Assembly: GCA_029881855.1 (NCBI GenBank)
Contig: JAOULU010000008.1
Location: forward strand, 1-14,725
Direction of reading: 5' to 3'
DNA from: Nitrosomonas sp.
GTDB taxonomy: Bacteria; Pseudomonadota; Gammaproteobacteria; Burkholderiales; Nitrosomonadaceae
DNA length: 14,725 nt
The position numbers were made by a program, and so were the translations under genes. The notes beneath the pieces were generated by a model. It did no database searches, was not told the origin of the DNA, and was given only the letters and a program-made list of their open reading frames with translations. Below, one piece after another: positions 1-6,942 of the stretch; position 1 is the first letter of the stretch; each line of letters begins with the position of its first letter.

Positions 1-2
1 TA

Positions 3-755
3 TTGCGTCTAGATCAGAAGCAGTTCGAAACGTTGCTAACTGATGTAGGAAACGAAGCACGTGAATTAAGTACGAATGCCGAATTGAAGCAGGACAATAA
101 AGATGACGGCCTTCGTTCAGAAGATAATAATATGACGGATGGCAGTGGCTATGGTGAAGATATACTTGATGGCTTAATATTTGAGCAGACTGATCCCAAT
201 AACTCACTGACTATTAAGCGTCATCCGAGCGGAAAGCCATTGAATGCACTTGATCAGCTTTTGACCGGTGTTCAGAGTCTCACTGAAATGACTGCATCTG
301 GGCAATATAAAATCAACGAGTTAATCCTGCAAGTTTTGGAAACATTGTATAGCAGCTTAGGTTTTGATTTTGCAACAATTTGTCTGAAAGATGCTAAGAG
401 CAATCAATTTCGAGCTCGCTATGCATTAGGACAAAGTAATATTAAATTACAGCAACAGTTTGTTTTTCCTAGTACCTCGTCCGATGATTTATTTAGTTTA
501 GCGATTCAAAGAAATGTAGATTTATCTATTTCAGATGTTACTGGCCAAAAGATGCTTAGCATGCTGCCAGAATGGCACAGGAAACTTTTGCCTAAGACAA
601 AAAGTTTTATTATTTTGCCTCTGGTTGTTAGAGGGAAATCAATCGGATTTTTCTATGCTGACCGTCAACAACAAGCACCGGAAGGGATTTCATCAGATGA
701 GATGAAGTTAATTAAGACTCTAAAAGGGCTTATTCTGACCACCTTAAATCCATAA
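3..755 (+). CDS. C-terminal part of a GAF-domain signalling protein (probably HDOD-GAF type), 5' truncated
   Basis: The reading frame is open from the first bases of the window to a TAA at 753-755. The leading TTG is probably an internal Leu codon, so the true start lies upstream of the window. The visible 250 residues begin with an acidic, low-complexity stretch (about 25-60), which looks like a linker. From about residue 80 to the end the sequence resembles the GAF-like domain found at the C-terminus of proteobacterial HDOD signalling proteins: an amphipathic helix (LDQLLTGVQSLTEM), the strand FDFATICLKDA, and the core SFIILPLVVRGKSIGFFYAD. The HDOD part itself is not in the window, so that assignment is inferred from the resemblance of the tail alone. 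GAF domains usually bind small ligands or mediate dimerisation, but no ligand can be inferred here. The gene converges on recJ, with 73 bp between the two stop codons. I am fairly sure of the GAF fold and less sure of the full architecture. Confidence 0.7.
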   Translation: MRLDQKQFETLLTDVGNEARELSTNAELKQDNKDDGLRSEDNNMTDGSGYGEDILDGLIFEQTDPNNSLTIKRHPSGKPLNALDQLLTGVQSLTEMTASGQYKINELILQVLETLYSSLGFDFATICLKDAKSNQFRARYALGQSNIKLQQQFVFPSTSSDDLFSLAIQRNVDLSISDVTGQKMLSMLPEWHRKLLPKTKSFIILPLVVRGKSIGFFYADRQQQAPEGISSDEMKLIKTLKGLILTTLNP

Positions 756-828
756 TTCAGTTCTTTGTTAAAAAGTAATTATTGTCTAGATTATGGAAGT
801 TATACTGGATTAACAGAATGTTAATATG

Positions 829-2583
829 TCAGTGTGAAGGATTGGTCCAATGGTCTAACAAGAATTGTAGTGTCGATTTCCCGTTAAATTCGTTAATTTG
901 CAAACGGTAAACAGCATCAATGATATCGGGCAACGGTTCATTATGAAAAAATAAAATGGCGTCATAAATAGCGTTAGATTGCTGATCTATCATTTCATTT
1001 CCGGGGTCTACTTTTATCAGTTTTAATTTCAAGTGCTTTTTGCCTACAATACGTTGATCTTCCACATAAAAACGTGCATTAAATGTAGGTTGAGGGAAGC
1101 CCTGTCCCCAAACTTGTTGAGTCAGAGATTCGGCTAGCTGCATATTAATTTCTGATACGTCAAGATCACCATCTGTTTCAATAACACGTGTTAAATCAGC
1201 AGGTGTCAGGAATGTCTGTGCCGCTTGTTCGAAGGCTTCACAGAACGCTTCAAAATTTTGTCTGCAGATAGTTAGGCCAGCCGCTGCAGCATGACCGCCA
1301 AACTTTAGTATTAATGCAGGCTGGCGTTTGGCAACGAGATCGAGTGCATCACGCAAGTGAAAACCAGGGATAGATCGTCCGGATCCTTTTATTTCATTTT
1401 CATTGCCAGGCGCAAAAATAATTACTGGGCGGTGATATTTATCTTTGATGCGCGATGCAAGTATACCGATGACACCTTGATGCCATTCTTGATCAAATAA
1501 GCATACGCTATATGAAGTAGATATTTTCGTGTCCTGAGTTTTTATCGCTTCTTCCAGCATGAGTAAAGCGCTTTCTTGCATAGTTGATTCAATGTCACGA
1601 CGTTGACGGTTGAGTGCGTCCAATTGTTGTGCGATTTGTGCCGCATAAGCATCATCATCGGTAATGAGGCATTCAATACCCAGCGACATATCGTCCAGGC
1701 GACCCGCAGCATTTAATCTGGGGCCCAGCATAAAGCCCATTTCATAGGCGGAGGTCTGCTGAAAATCTCTACGAGCGACTTGCAGGAGAGCATTAATGCC
1801 TACACAGGCGCGGCCTTTTCGGATACGTTGCAGGCCTTGCTGAACCAATATGCGATTATTATTGTCCAGTTTTACAACATCTGCCACAGTGCCTAATGCC
1901 ACTAAGTCCAAAAAATTAGCGAGATTGGGTTCTTTGATATTGCTTGTAAAAAAACCTCGTTGGCGTAATTCAGCTCTGAGTGCTAGCATCAGATAGAAAA
2001 TAACGCCTACACCGGCGATATCCTTGCTAGGAAAAGAACAGCCTGGCTGGTTGGGATTAATAATGGCAGTCGCGTCAGGTAATTCATCGCCAGGGAGATG
2101 GTGATCTGTAATGAACACTTGCATCCCGAGTTGTTTGGCAATAAGAACACCTTCAACGCTGGCAATACCATTATCAACCGTGATGAGGATGTCAGGTTGT
2201 TTGACGTTATGTGCAAGCTGTACAATTTCTGGTGTTAATCCATAGCCATATTCAAAACGGTTGGGCACCAGGTAATCAACAATAGCACCAAATTTGCGTA
2301 ATATTCGTATACCGACTGCACAGGCCGTAGCGCCATCGGAGTCATAATCTGCAACAATTAATAATCTTTTTTTAGCTGTAATAGCATCAGCAAGTAATGT
2401 GGCCATCAAGCCAATATTTTTGAGCCGGTCGAATGGGATGAGACGTGCCAACTCTGTTTCCAGTTGTTTTGAATTCTCAATGCCTCTTGCTGCATAGATA
2501 CGTGCCAATACTGGCGGCATTCCGCATTGGCTGAGTGTATCGAAGGCTTGTTTATTGTATTGACGGGCGGTAATTTTAGGCAT
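829..2583 (-). CDS. recJ: Single-stranded-DNA-specific 5'-3' exonuclease RecJ
   Basis: RecJ degrades single-stranded DNA 5' to 3' in RecF-pathway recombination, mismatch repair and base-excision repair in the cytoplasm. The 584-residue product is full length for the family. It has the DHH phosphoesterase motifs in order: DYDSDGATA (79-87), the VDNGI motif (around 136-140), the TDHHLPG motif (DHH at 160-162) and GTVADVV (231-237). These are followed by GPRLNAAGRL (287-296), SGRS (401-404) and the DHHA1 signature KFGGHAAAAG (427-436). The C-terminal part fits the oligonucleotide-binding domain of the family. The metal-binding Asp and His residues appear intact. The ATG start lies 23 bp after the corC stop, and I see no clear Shine-Dalgarno sequence, so translation may depend on coupling. 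It is the last gene of the left-hand operon. Placing recJ directly after corC is less usual, because lnt often sits there. Confidence 0.96.
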   Translation of the reverse strand: MPKITARQYNKQAFDTLSQCGMPPVLARIYAARGIENSKQLETELARLIPFDRLKNIGLMATLLADAITAKKRLLIVADYDSDGATACAVGIRILRKFGAIVDYLVPNRFEYGYGLTPEIVQLAHNVKQPDILITVDNGIASVEGVLIAKQLGMQVFITDHHLPGDELPDATAIINPNQPGCSFPSKDIAGVGVIFYLMLALRAELRQRGFFTSNIKEPNLANFLDLVALGTVADVVKLDNNNRILVQQGLQRIRKGRACVGINALLQVARRDFQQTSAYEMGFMLGPRLNAAGRLDDMSLGIECLITDDDAYAAQIAQQLDALNRQRRDIESTMQESALLMLEEAIKTQDTKISTSYSVCLFDQEWHQGVIGILASRIKDKYHRPVIIFAPGNENEIKGSGRSIPGFHLRDALDLVAKRQPALILKFGGHAAAAGLTICRQNFEAFCEAFEQAAQTFLTPADLTRVIETDGDLDVSEINMQLAESLTQQVWGQGFPQPTFNARFYVEDQRIVGKKHLKLKLIKVDPGNEMIDQQSNAIYDAILFFHNEPLPDIIDAVYRLQINEFNGKSTLQFLLDHWTNPSH

Positions 2584-2606
2584 GCGCCGGATAATTTAGG
2601 TGGGTT

Positions 2607-3440
2607 TTAGGTGCTTGCTGTGATTCTTTCTACTTTAAGCATGTATAAACGACGGCTATCAGCACGTTGCACGATGAATTTAAGATCATCAATAATGACA
2701 GACTCGTCACGACTGGGTAATCGACCAAATTTATTCAATACAAGACCGCCAATGGTATCGTAATCATCATTATCAAAATTTGTACCTAATGTTTCATTAA
2801 AACTGTCAATATCTGTGACGGCTTTGATCCGGTATAGATTTTCTGATTCTTTGACAATATTGTCTTCATCTTCGTCAAAGTCATATTCATCTTCAATTTC
2901 ACCGACAATCTGTTCTAGCACATCTTCAATAGTTACAAGGCCAGCGACACCACCATATTCATTAACAACAATAGCAATATGATTTCGGTTGCTACGAAAA
3001 TCCTTAAGAAGAATATTGAGTCGCTTGGATTCTGGAATAAATACGGCAGGTCTTAGCATGTCACGAATGTTAAATTCTTCTTCTCCAGCATAATAGCGTA
3101 ACAAGTCTTTGGCTAGCAGGATACCGAGGATGTTGTCTTCACTACCTTCGGTGACGGGAAAGCGTGAATGCGCTGTTTCTATGACAAAAGGGATAAATTT
3201 ATCGGGTGTTTCGCTAATATCAATAACACCCATTTGGGAGCGCGGTACCATAATGTCACGTGCCTGCATCTCCGATACTTGCATGACGCCTTCGATCATG
3301 CTGAGTGCATCGGAATCCAGCAAGTTGCGCTCAAAGGCCGTGTGTAATAGTGCAATAAGTTGTTTTCGGTCTTCTGGTTCGCGTATGAACAGGGCGTTTA
3401 TACGTTCAAGCCAACTGCTTTTAGGTGAGGGGTCATCCAT
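2607..3440 (-). CDS. corC: CorC/YbeX-like CBS-pair transporter-associated protein
   Basis: The 277-residue protein belongs to the soluble CorC/HlyC family. It has a short N-terminal helix region, two CBS domains (about 62-125 and 130-190) and a C-terminal CorC_HlyC domain (about 195-275). Recognisable motifs are RDIMVPRSQM (61-70), HSRFPVTEGSEDNILGILLAKD (split here as HSRFPV at 91-96 and ILGILLAKDLL at 104-114), and VNEYGGVAGLVTIEDVLEQ (159-177), the last being very typical. An acidic stretch rich in Asp and Glu (182-193) follows CBS2. No DUF21 membrane domain is present, so this is the short YbeX type rather than a CNNM/TlyC-like transporter. The family has been linked to Mg/Co efflux and, through its ybeZ-ybeY neighbours, to ribosome maturation, but the biochemistry is unsettled. 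The ATG start is 19 bp downstream of the ybeY stop, in the usual ybeZ-ybeY-ybeX order. Confidence 0.93.
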   Translation of the reverse strand: MDDPSPKSSWLERINALFIREPEDRKQLIALLHTAFERNLLDSDALSMIEGVMQVSEMQARDIMVPRSQMGVIDISETPDKFIPFVIETAHSRFPVTEGSEDNILGILLAKDLLRYYAGEEEFNIRDMLRPAVFIPESKRLNILLKDFRSNRNHIAIVVNEYGGVAGLVTIEDVLEQIVGEIEDEYDFDEDEDNIVKESENLYRIKAVTDIDSFNETLGTNFDNDDYDTIGGLVLNKFGRLPSRDESVIIDDLKFIVQRADSRRLYMLKVERITAST

Positions 3441-3459
3441 GGCTTATTTAAGAACTTCC

Positions 3460-3918
3460 TTAATATAATGTGTCATTGCTTTGTGTTTTATAAGGATCAT
3501 TGTAGCCAAGCTGAGTAAGAATTTTTGTTTCTAGTTGTTCCATAATAGTAGCTTCAGTGTCATCGTTATGATCATAGCCTTGCAGATGAAGTATGCCATG
3601 AACTGTAAGATGCGCATAATGTGCAGTCAGGTCTTTATGTTGTTGCTGTGCTTCTTTTTCAACAACTGCTGCACAGAGTACGATATCGCCTGATAATGGT
3701 TGCGTTTCGTCATATGTAAAAGTCAACACGTTGGTGGCATATTTTTTTTTGCGATAGCGACTATTAAGTTCGAGGCCTTCTGATTCATCTACAATGCGTA
3801 ATACAATATGAGCTTCTTGCATGAGAGCGGCCTTAACCCATCTTCGAAATTGTGGGCGTGTAGGAGTGTCTTTATTGTCCGTAGTGTATTGTACAAATAA
3901 CTTAAATGGCTGACCCAT
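3460..3918 (-). CDS. ybeY: Endoribonuclease YbeY (rRNA maturation factor)
   Basis: YbeY is a zinc metalloprotein that takes part in 16S rRNA 3'-end maturation and ribosome quality control. The 152-residue length is normal for the family. The signature HGILHLQGYDH is present, with the three metal-binding histidines at 107, 111 and 117. The upstream core motifs are also clear: RYRKKKYATNVLTF (54-67; the family pattern is N-x-x-[YF]R-x-KDxPTDVLSF) and LSGDIVLCA (75-83). The substitution of KKYATNVLTF for the common KDTPTDVLSF makes this a slightly divergent copy, but the fold-defining positions remain. The ATG start lies 12 bp after the ybeZ stop. I see no strong Shine-Dalgarno sequence, which fits translational coupling in the ybeZ-ybeY-corC block. 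Confidence 0.95.
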   Translation of the reverse strand: MGQPFKLFVQYTTDNKDTPTRPQFRRWVKAALMQEAHIVLRIVDESEGLELNSRYRKKKYATNVLTFTYDETQPLSGDIVLCAAVVEKEAQQQHKDLTAHYAHLTVHGILHLQGYDHNDDTEATIMEQLETKILTQLGYNDPYKTQSNDTLY

Positions 3919-3930
3919 ATAAAAGGATAA

Positions 3931-4974
3931 TTAGTTCTTTTGTTGGTTATCATGTTTCTCATATGCATTAACAATACGTTGTACTAAAGGGTGTCTGACA
4001 ACATCTTCAGATTCAAAGTGGGTAAATGCAATGCCACGTATGTCTTTGAGCACATGCTTGACTTCTACCAAGCCGCTTTTTTGAAGTTTAGGTAGGTCAA
4101 TTTGGGTAATGTCACCAGTAATAACCGCCTTGGAACCAAGGCCTATACGGGTTAAGAACATTTTCATTTGTTCGGGTGTGGTATTTTGTGCTTCATCAAG
4201 AATAATGAACGACTGGTTTAGTGTACGTCCTCGCATAAAAGCTAGTGGTGCTATCTCGATGGTGTTGCGATCAAATTGCTTGCTGGTTTTGTCGTATCCT
4301 AGTAGATCGTATAATGCATCATAAAGTGGGCGCAGGTATGGGTCTACCTTTTGCGTCATGTCACCAGGTAAAAACCCCAGTCGCTCCCCAGCTTCTACCG
4401 CAGGTCTGACCAATATTAGGCGTGTAACCAGTTCTCGTTCAAGCGCATCAACAGCGCTAGCGACGGCGAGATAGGTTTTGCCTGTACCAGCTGGGCCAAT
4501 AGCAAAAGTAATGTCATGTTTTTGGATCTGCTGTAGATATTGAACTTGACGGGGTGTGCGACCGTATAAATTACTACGGCGTGTCATCAAAGATGGAGAG
4601 GTTTCTTCCATCGTTGTGGCATTATCATTAATTTGATCGGGAATATTTTGCGGATTTAAAGCTTCAATCAAACCAAGTTGGATATGTTCTAGACTGAGGT
4701 GATGCTGTGATTTTTTGTAGAAATTACCTAAAACTTGTGCAGCAAGTTTTGTTTGTTCCGATTTTCCATGCAAGCTAAAGTGTTCACCACGCCGGGAAAT
4801 AGTGACATCCAATGCAATTTCAACCTGCTTTAGGTTTTCATCCAGTGCTCCGCATAAATTGGCAAGGCGTTGGTTATCAGCTGGCGTAAAAGAAATTTCG
4901 AAGGGTTTATGTTCCAATGTATAGTGAAACTGTTGTGATAAGTTGATTTTCTCAGTGGTGGCGACACTTTGCAA
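3931..4974 (-). CDS. ybeZ: PhoH-like ATPase YbeZ
   Basis: This is a 347-residue PhoH-family P-loop NTPase, a cytoplasmic protein genetically and physically linked to YbeY in rRNA maturation. An N-terminal region of about 130 residues, KH-like in the family, precedes the PhoH domain. Walker A is GPAGTGKT (160-167) and Walker B is FIILDEAQN (256-264). RPAVEAGERLGFLPGD (190-205) and the sensor-like stretch VITGDITQIDLP are family hallmarks. The start is a TTG, 13 bp after the miaB stop. An in-frame stop lies three codons upstream, and no ATG or GTG occurs in frame until well into the conserved region, so TTG is the best available start. Only a weak AAAGA stands in for a Shine-Dalgarno, which suggests coupling to miaB translation. 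Position and order match the conserved miaB-ybeZ-ybeY-ybeX cluster. Confidence 0.94.
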   Translation of the reverse strand: MQSVATTEKINLSQQFHYTLEHKPFEISFTPADNQRLANLCGALDENLKQVEIALDVTISRRGEHFSLHGKSEQTKLAAQVLGNFYKKSQHHLSLEHIQLGLIEALNPQNIPDQINDNATTMEETSPSLMTRRSNLYGRTPRQVQYLQQIQKHDITFAIGPAGTGKTYLAVASAVDALERELVTRLILVRPAVEAGERLGFLPGDMTQKVDPYLRPLYDALYDLLGYDKTSKQFDRNTIEIAPLAFMRGRTLNQSFIILDEAQNTTPEQMKMFLTRIGLGSKAVITGDITQIDLPKLQKSGLVEVKHVLKDIRGIAFTHFESEDVVRHPLVQRIVNAYEKHDNQQKN

Positions 4975-4987
4975 GTAAAATTATTCT

Positions 4988-6316
4988 TTAATCTTGTAGC
5001 ACTTCCCCGCGTAGTGAATGTGAGCGTGCATCAGTAATATTGATATTGGCAAAACAATTCATTAAATTCGGGTTGCAAGAAAAATTAACAACACGATTAT
5101 TATCGGTGCGCCCATAAAATTCAGCGGCGTTTCTTTTTGAAATACCTTCTATTAATACGCGCTGAGTTGTTCCAATCATTTGTTGACTTATTTTTCTGGC
5201 TTGTTGTTTGATTTGTGCTTGTAACCGATGCAATCTTTCAAGCTTAAGCTCATATGGCGTATCATCGGGCAAATCGGCAGCTGGTGTGCCTGGGCGTGCA
5301 CTATAGATGAAGCTGAAGGATTCATCAAAATTCAACTTCTCAACGAGTGAAAGTGTTGCTTCAAAGTCAGCTTCGGTTTCTCCTGGAAAGCCGATGATAA
5401 AATCAGAGGAGAGCGTGATATTGGGGCGTGTTTGGCGTAGTTTATGAATAATAGACTTATATTCCAACACACTATACCCACGTTTCATAGCGGCCAGAAC
5501 TTTGTCAGACCCTGATTGTACTGGTAGGTGTAGGTGACTGACGAGCTTGGGTAATCTACTGTAGGCATCAATTAGACGCGTGGTAAACTCTTTAGGGTGT
5601 GAAGTAGTATAGCGAAGCCGCTCAATTCCTGGTATTTCGTGAATATATTCTAGCAATAATGAAAAATCAGCAATTTCTCCGTCATCCATAACGCCCAGGT
5701 AGGCGTTAACATTTTGTCCCAATAATGTTATTTCTTTAATGCCTTGGTCTGCTAGAACTGCAATTTCAGTTAATACATCATTTAGTGGGCGAGAGACTTC
5801 TGTACCTCGCGTATAGGGTACAACACAAAAACTGCAATATTTACTACAGCCTTCCATAATAGAAACAAAAGCTGTCGCTCCTTCAGTACGCGCAACGGGA
5901 AGGTGGTCAAATTTCTCAATTTCAGGGAAGGAAATATCAACTTGTGATCGTCCGGTGGCCCTGCGTTTTTCAATTAACTGAGGTAATCGATGCAGTGTTT
6001 GTGGCCCAAAAACAATATCAACAAATGGTGCGCGGGTGATAATGGTTTTTCCTTCTTGACTAGCTACACAGCCACCAACCCCAATTAATAAATTAGGGTT
6101 AGTGGCTTTCAGATGCTTGACACGACCTAAGTCATGAAATACTTTTTCTTGCGCTTTTTCACGAACAGAGCAGGTATTAAATACAATGAGATCAGCTTGT
6201 GCAGGATCATCGGTTGGCTCCATGTCATGGGCAGAACGCAGCACATCCAGCATTTTATCTGAGTCATACTCGTTCATTTGACAGCCAAAAGTCTTTATAT
6301 ATAGCTTGTTATTCAC
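4988..6316 (-). CDS. miaB: tRNA-2-methylthio-N6-dimethylallyladenosine synthase MiaB
   Basis: MiaB is a radical SAM methylthiotransferase that converts i6A37 to ms2i6A37 in tRNAs reading codons that begin with U. The 442-residue product has the N-terminal UPF0004 domain with the three auxiliary-cluster cysteines C12 ([13 protein letters not shown]), C49 (NTCSVREKA) and C83 (GGCVASQEG). The radical SAM motif CSKYCSFC supplies C157, C161 and C164 (CX3CX2C), followed by [14 protein letters not shown]-terminal TRAM domain occupies about 375-440. All six cluster ligands are present. The start is GTG: the frame is closed by a stop ten codons upstream and has no ATG before Met14, which lies inside the conserved motif. 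An AAGG about 13 nt upstream is a distant Shine-Dalgarno candidate and lies within a small inverted repeat. miaB heads the conserved ybeZ-ybeY-corC group. Confidence 0.97.
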   Translation of the reverse strand: MNNKLYIKTFGCQMNEYDSDKMLDVLRSAHDMEPTDDPAQADLIVFNTCSVREKAQEKVFHDLGRVKHLKATNPNLLIGVGGCVASQEGKTIITRAPFVDIVFGPQTLHRLPQLIEKRRATGRSQVDISFPEIEKFDHLPVARTEGATAFVSIMEGCSKYCSFCVVPYTRGTEVSRPLNDVLTEIAVLADQGIKEITLLGQNVNAYLGVMDDGEIADFSLLLEYIHEIPGIERLRYTTSHPKEFTTRLIDAYSRLPKLVSHLHLPVQSGSDKVLAAMKRGYSVLEYKSIIHKLRQTRPNITLSSDFIIGFPGETEADFEATLSLVEKLNFDESFSFIYSARPGTPAADLPDDTPYELKLERLHRLQAQIKQQARKISQQMIGTTQRVLIEGISKRNAAEFYGRTDNNRVVNFSCNPNLMNCFANINITDARSHSLRGEVLQD

Positions 6317-6328
6317 GAAATAAATATT

Positions 6329-6344
6329 ACCTTCATAAAAAGGT
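6329..6344 (-). repeat. Small inverted repeat in the miaB 5' leader
   Basis: The arms ACCTT and AAGGT (5 bp each) flank a 6-nt spacer in the 43-bp gap between the small secreted protein gene and miaB. On the transcribed strand the 3' arm contains AAGG, the only purine-rich Shine-Dalgarno candidate for the GTG start of miaB. The hairpin could therefore partly mask the ribosome binding site. It is short and may be chance. Confidence 0.3.
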
Positions 6345-6359
6345 CATACAAAATATTGT

Positions 6360-6716
6360 CTAATCAACTTTAGAAGCCTTTTCTTCCTCTTTGGCCGTGA
6401 AGATTTCTTCGGGTGTTAAAAACCAAATACGGTGCACATAACCTGAAGCATCTTGTTGATAGCGAATAGAACCTGTTTTATTTAACATGTTTGGGAAGAT
6501 AATCAGATTATCAGTGCCCCGAATTTGTCCCCCTGCACCCATAAATAGGGTCTGACCACTGATAGTTAGTTCGGGGAAAGAAAAATCTGTTAGCTTGCCA
6601 AATTTGCTATCTATTGGAAAGTTTCTGTGTGGTTGACCGAAACTATTGCTCGCCGTAAGCACCAGTACAATTATAAAAATAAGTGACAACACTTGAAATT
6701 TTTTTATGCTCTTCAT
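6360..6716 (-). CDS. Small secreted protein of unknown function
   Basis: I do not recognise this 118-residue protein. It starts at an ATG and opens with a typical Sec signal peptide: basic MKSIKK, a hydrophobic core at about 8-21, and a small-residue region TASNSFG before Gln28 (likely cleavage about 27/28). The mature part is about 90 residues, with no cysteine, no lipobox and no further membrane segment. It is rich in Gly, Phe and Ile and contains GAGGQIRGTDNLIIFPNML and a C-terminal YVHRIWFLTPEEI followed by a charged tail. It looks like a compact, mainly beta periplasmic domain. It lies between the tRNA (34-bp gap) and miaB (43-bp gap) in the same orientation, so it is probably co-transcribed with them. 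That placement gives no functional hint. Signal peptide, start codon and spacing make it a credible gene, and its function is unknown. Confidence 0.75.
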   Translation of the reverse strand: MKSIKKFQVLSLIFIIVLVLTASNSFGQPHRNFPIDSKFGKLTDFSFPELTISGQTLFMGAGGQIRGTDNLIIFPNMLNKTGSIRYQQDASGYVHRIWFLTPEEIFTAKEEEKASKVD

Positions 6717-6750
6717 GTCTTAACGGGTCGGATAAAAGATAAAATACGGA

Positions 6751-6826
6751 TGGTGGCGAATCAGGGATTTGAACCCCGGACCAACGGATTATGATTCCGC
6801 TGCTCTAACCACTGAGCTAATTCGCC
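6751..6826 (-). tRNA. tRNA with anticodon CAU (tRNA-Ile2 or elongator tRNA-Met)
   Basis: This is a 76-nt tRNA with the 3' CCA encoded. The acceptor stem GGCGAAT pairs fully with ATTCGCC, and the discriminator base is A. The D arm is GCTC/GAGC with an AGTGGTTA loop. The anticodon stem GCGGA/TCCGT encloses the loop ATCATAA, giving anticodon CAT. The variable loop is TGGTC, and the T arm CGGGG-TTCAAAT-CCCTG contains one G-U pair. The D loop and variable loop resemble the AUA-decoding tRNA-Ile2 (lysidine at C34) slightly more than elongator Met, but the acceptor pairs 4-69 (G-C) and 5-68 (A-U) match neither E. coli type clearly. It is not initiator Met: the first base pair G-C is intact and the three G-C pairs are missing from the anticodon stem. 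Base 32 is A, where a pyrimidine is usual. No terminator follows, so the transcript probably continues into the genes downstream. Confidence 0.95.
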
Positions 6827-6850
6827 ACACGCAAAGACGTAAGAGGCAGC

Positions 6851-6879
6851 ATTTTCCTCCTGAGGAGATAGCTTGTCAA
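6851..6879 (-). promoter_or_regulatory. Predicted sigma70 promoter for the tRNA (and possibly the miaB operon)
   Basis: On the minus strand a perfect -35 box TTGACA (6874-6879) is followed after 17 bp by GAAAAT (6851-6856), a 4/6 match to the -10 box. Transcription would start near 6844, leaving a leader of about 18 nt before the tRNA. The bases just after the -10 box (GCTGCC) are GC-rich, as in the discriminator of many stable-RNA promoters under stringent control. The weak -10 box is the main doubt. Confidence 0.5.
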
Positions 6880-6891
6880 GGCTGCCCGGGT

Positions 6892-6907
6892 TTGGTTGGT
6901 CAACCAA
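6892..6907. repeat. Inverted repeat between pgi and the tRNA
   Basis: The arms TTGGTT and AACCAA flank a 4-nt spacer, and a second register (GTTGGT/ACCAAC) overlaps it. It lies downstream of the pgi stop and just upstream of the predicted tRNA promoter. It has no T-tract on either strand, so it is not a standard intrinsic terminator. It could be a weak terminator, an operator or chance. Confidence 0.35.
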
Positions 6908-6942
6908 CTAGGTGGGATTGACTGCTATATATGAAAACAGTG

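Noticed and set aside
3..5. TTG at the left edge as the start of the GAF-domain protein
   Set aside because: The preceding codon is outside the window, and the residues after it look like the middle of a longer protein, so it is most likely an internal Leu codon.
809..825. Inverted repeat ATTAAC/GTTAAT between the convergent GAF-protein gene and recJ, considered as a bidirectional terminator
   Set aside because: The stem is AT-only except for one pair and there is no T-tract on either strand, so it would be a very weak hairpin.
6892..6907. Hairpin after pgi considered as an intrinsic terminator
   Set aside because: The stem is only 6 bp and no run of T follows on the minus strand. It is kept only as an inverted repeat.
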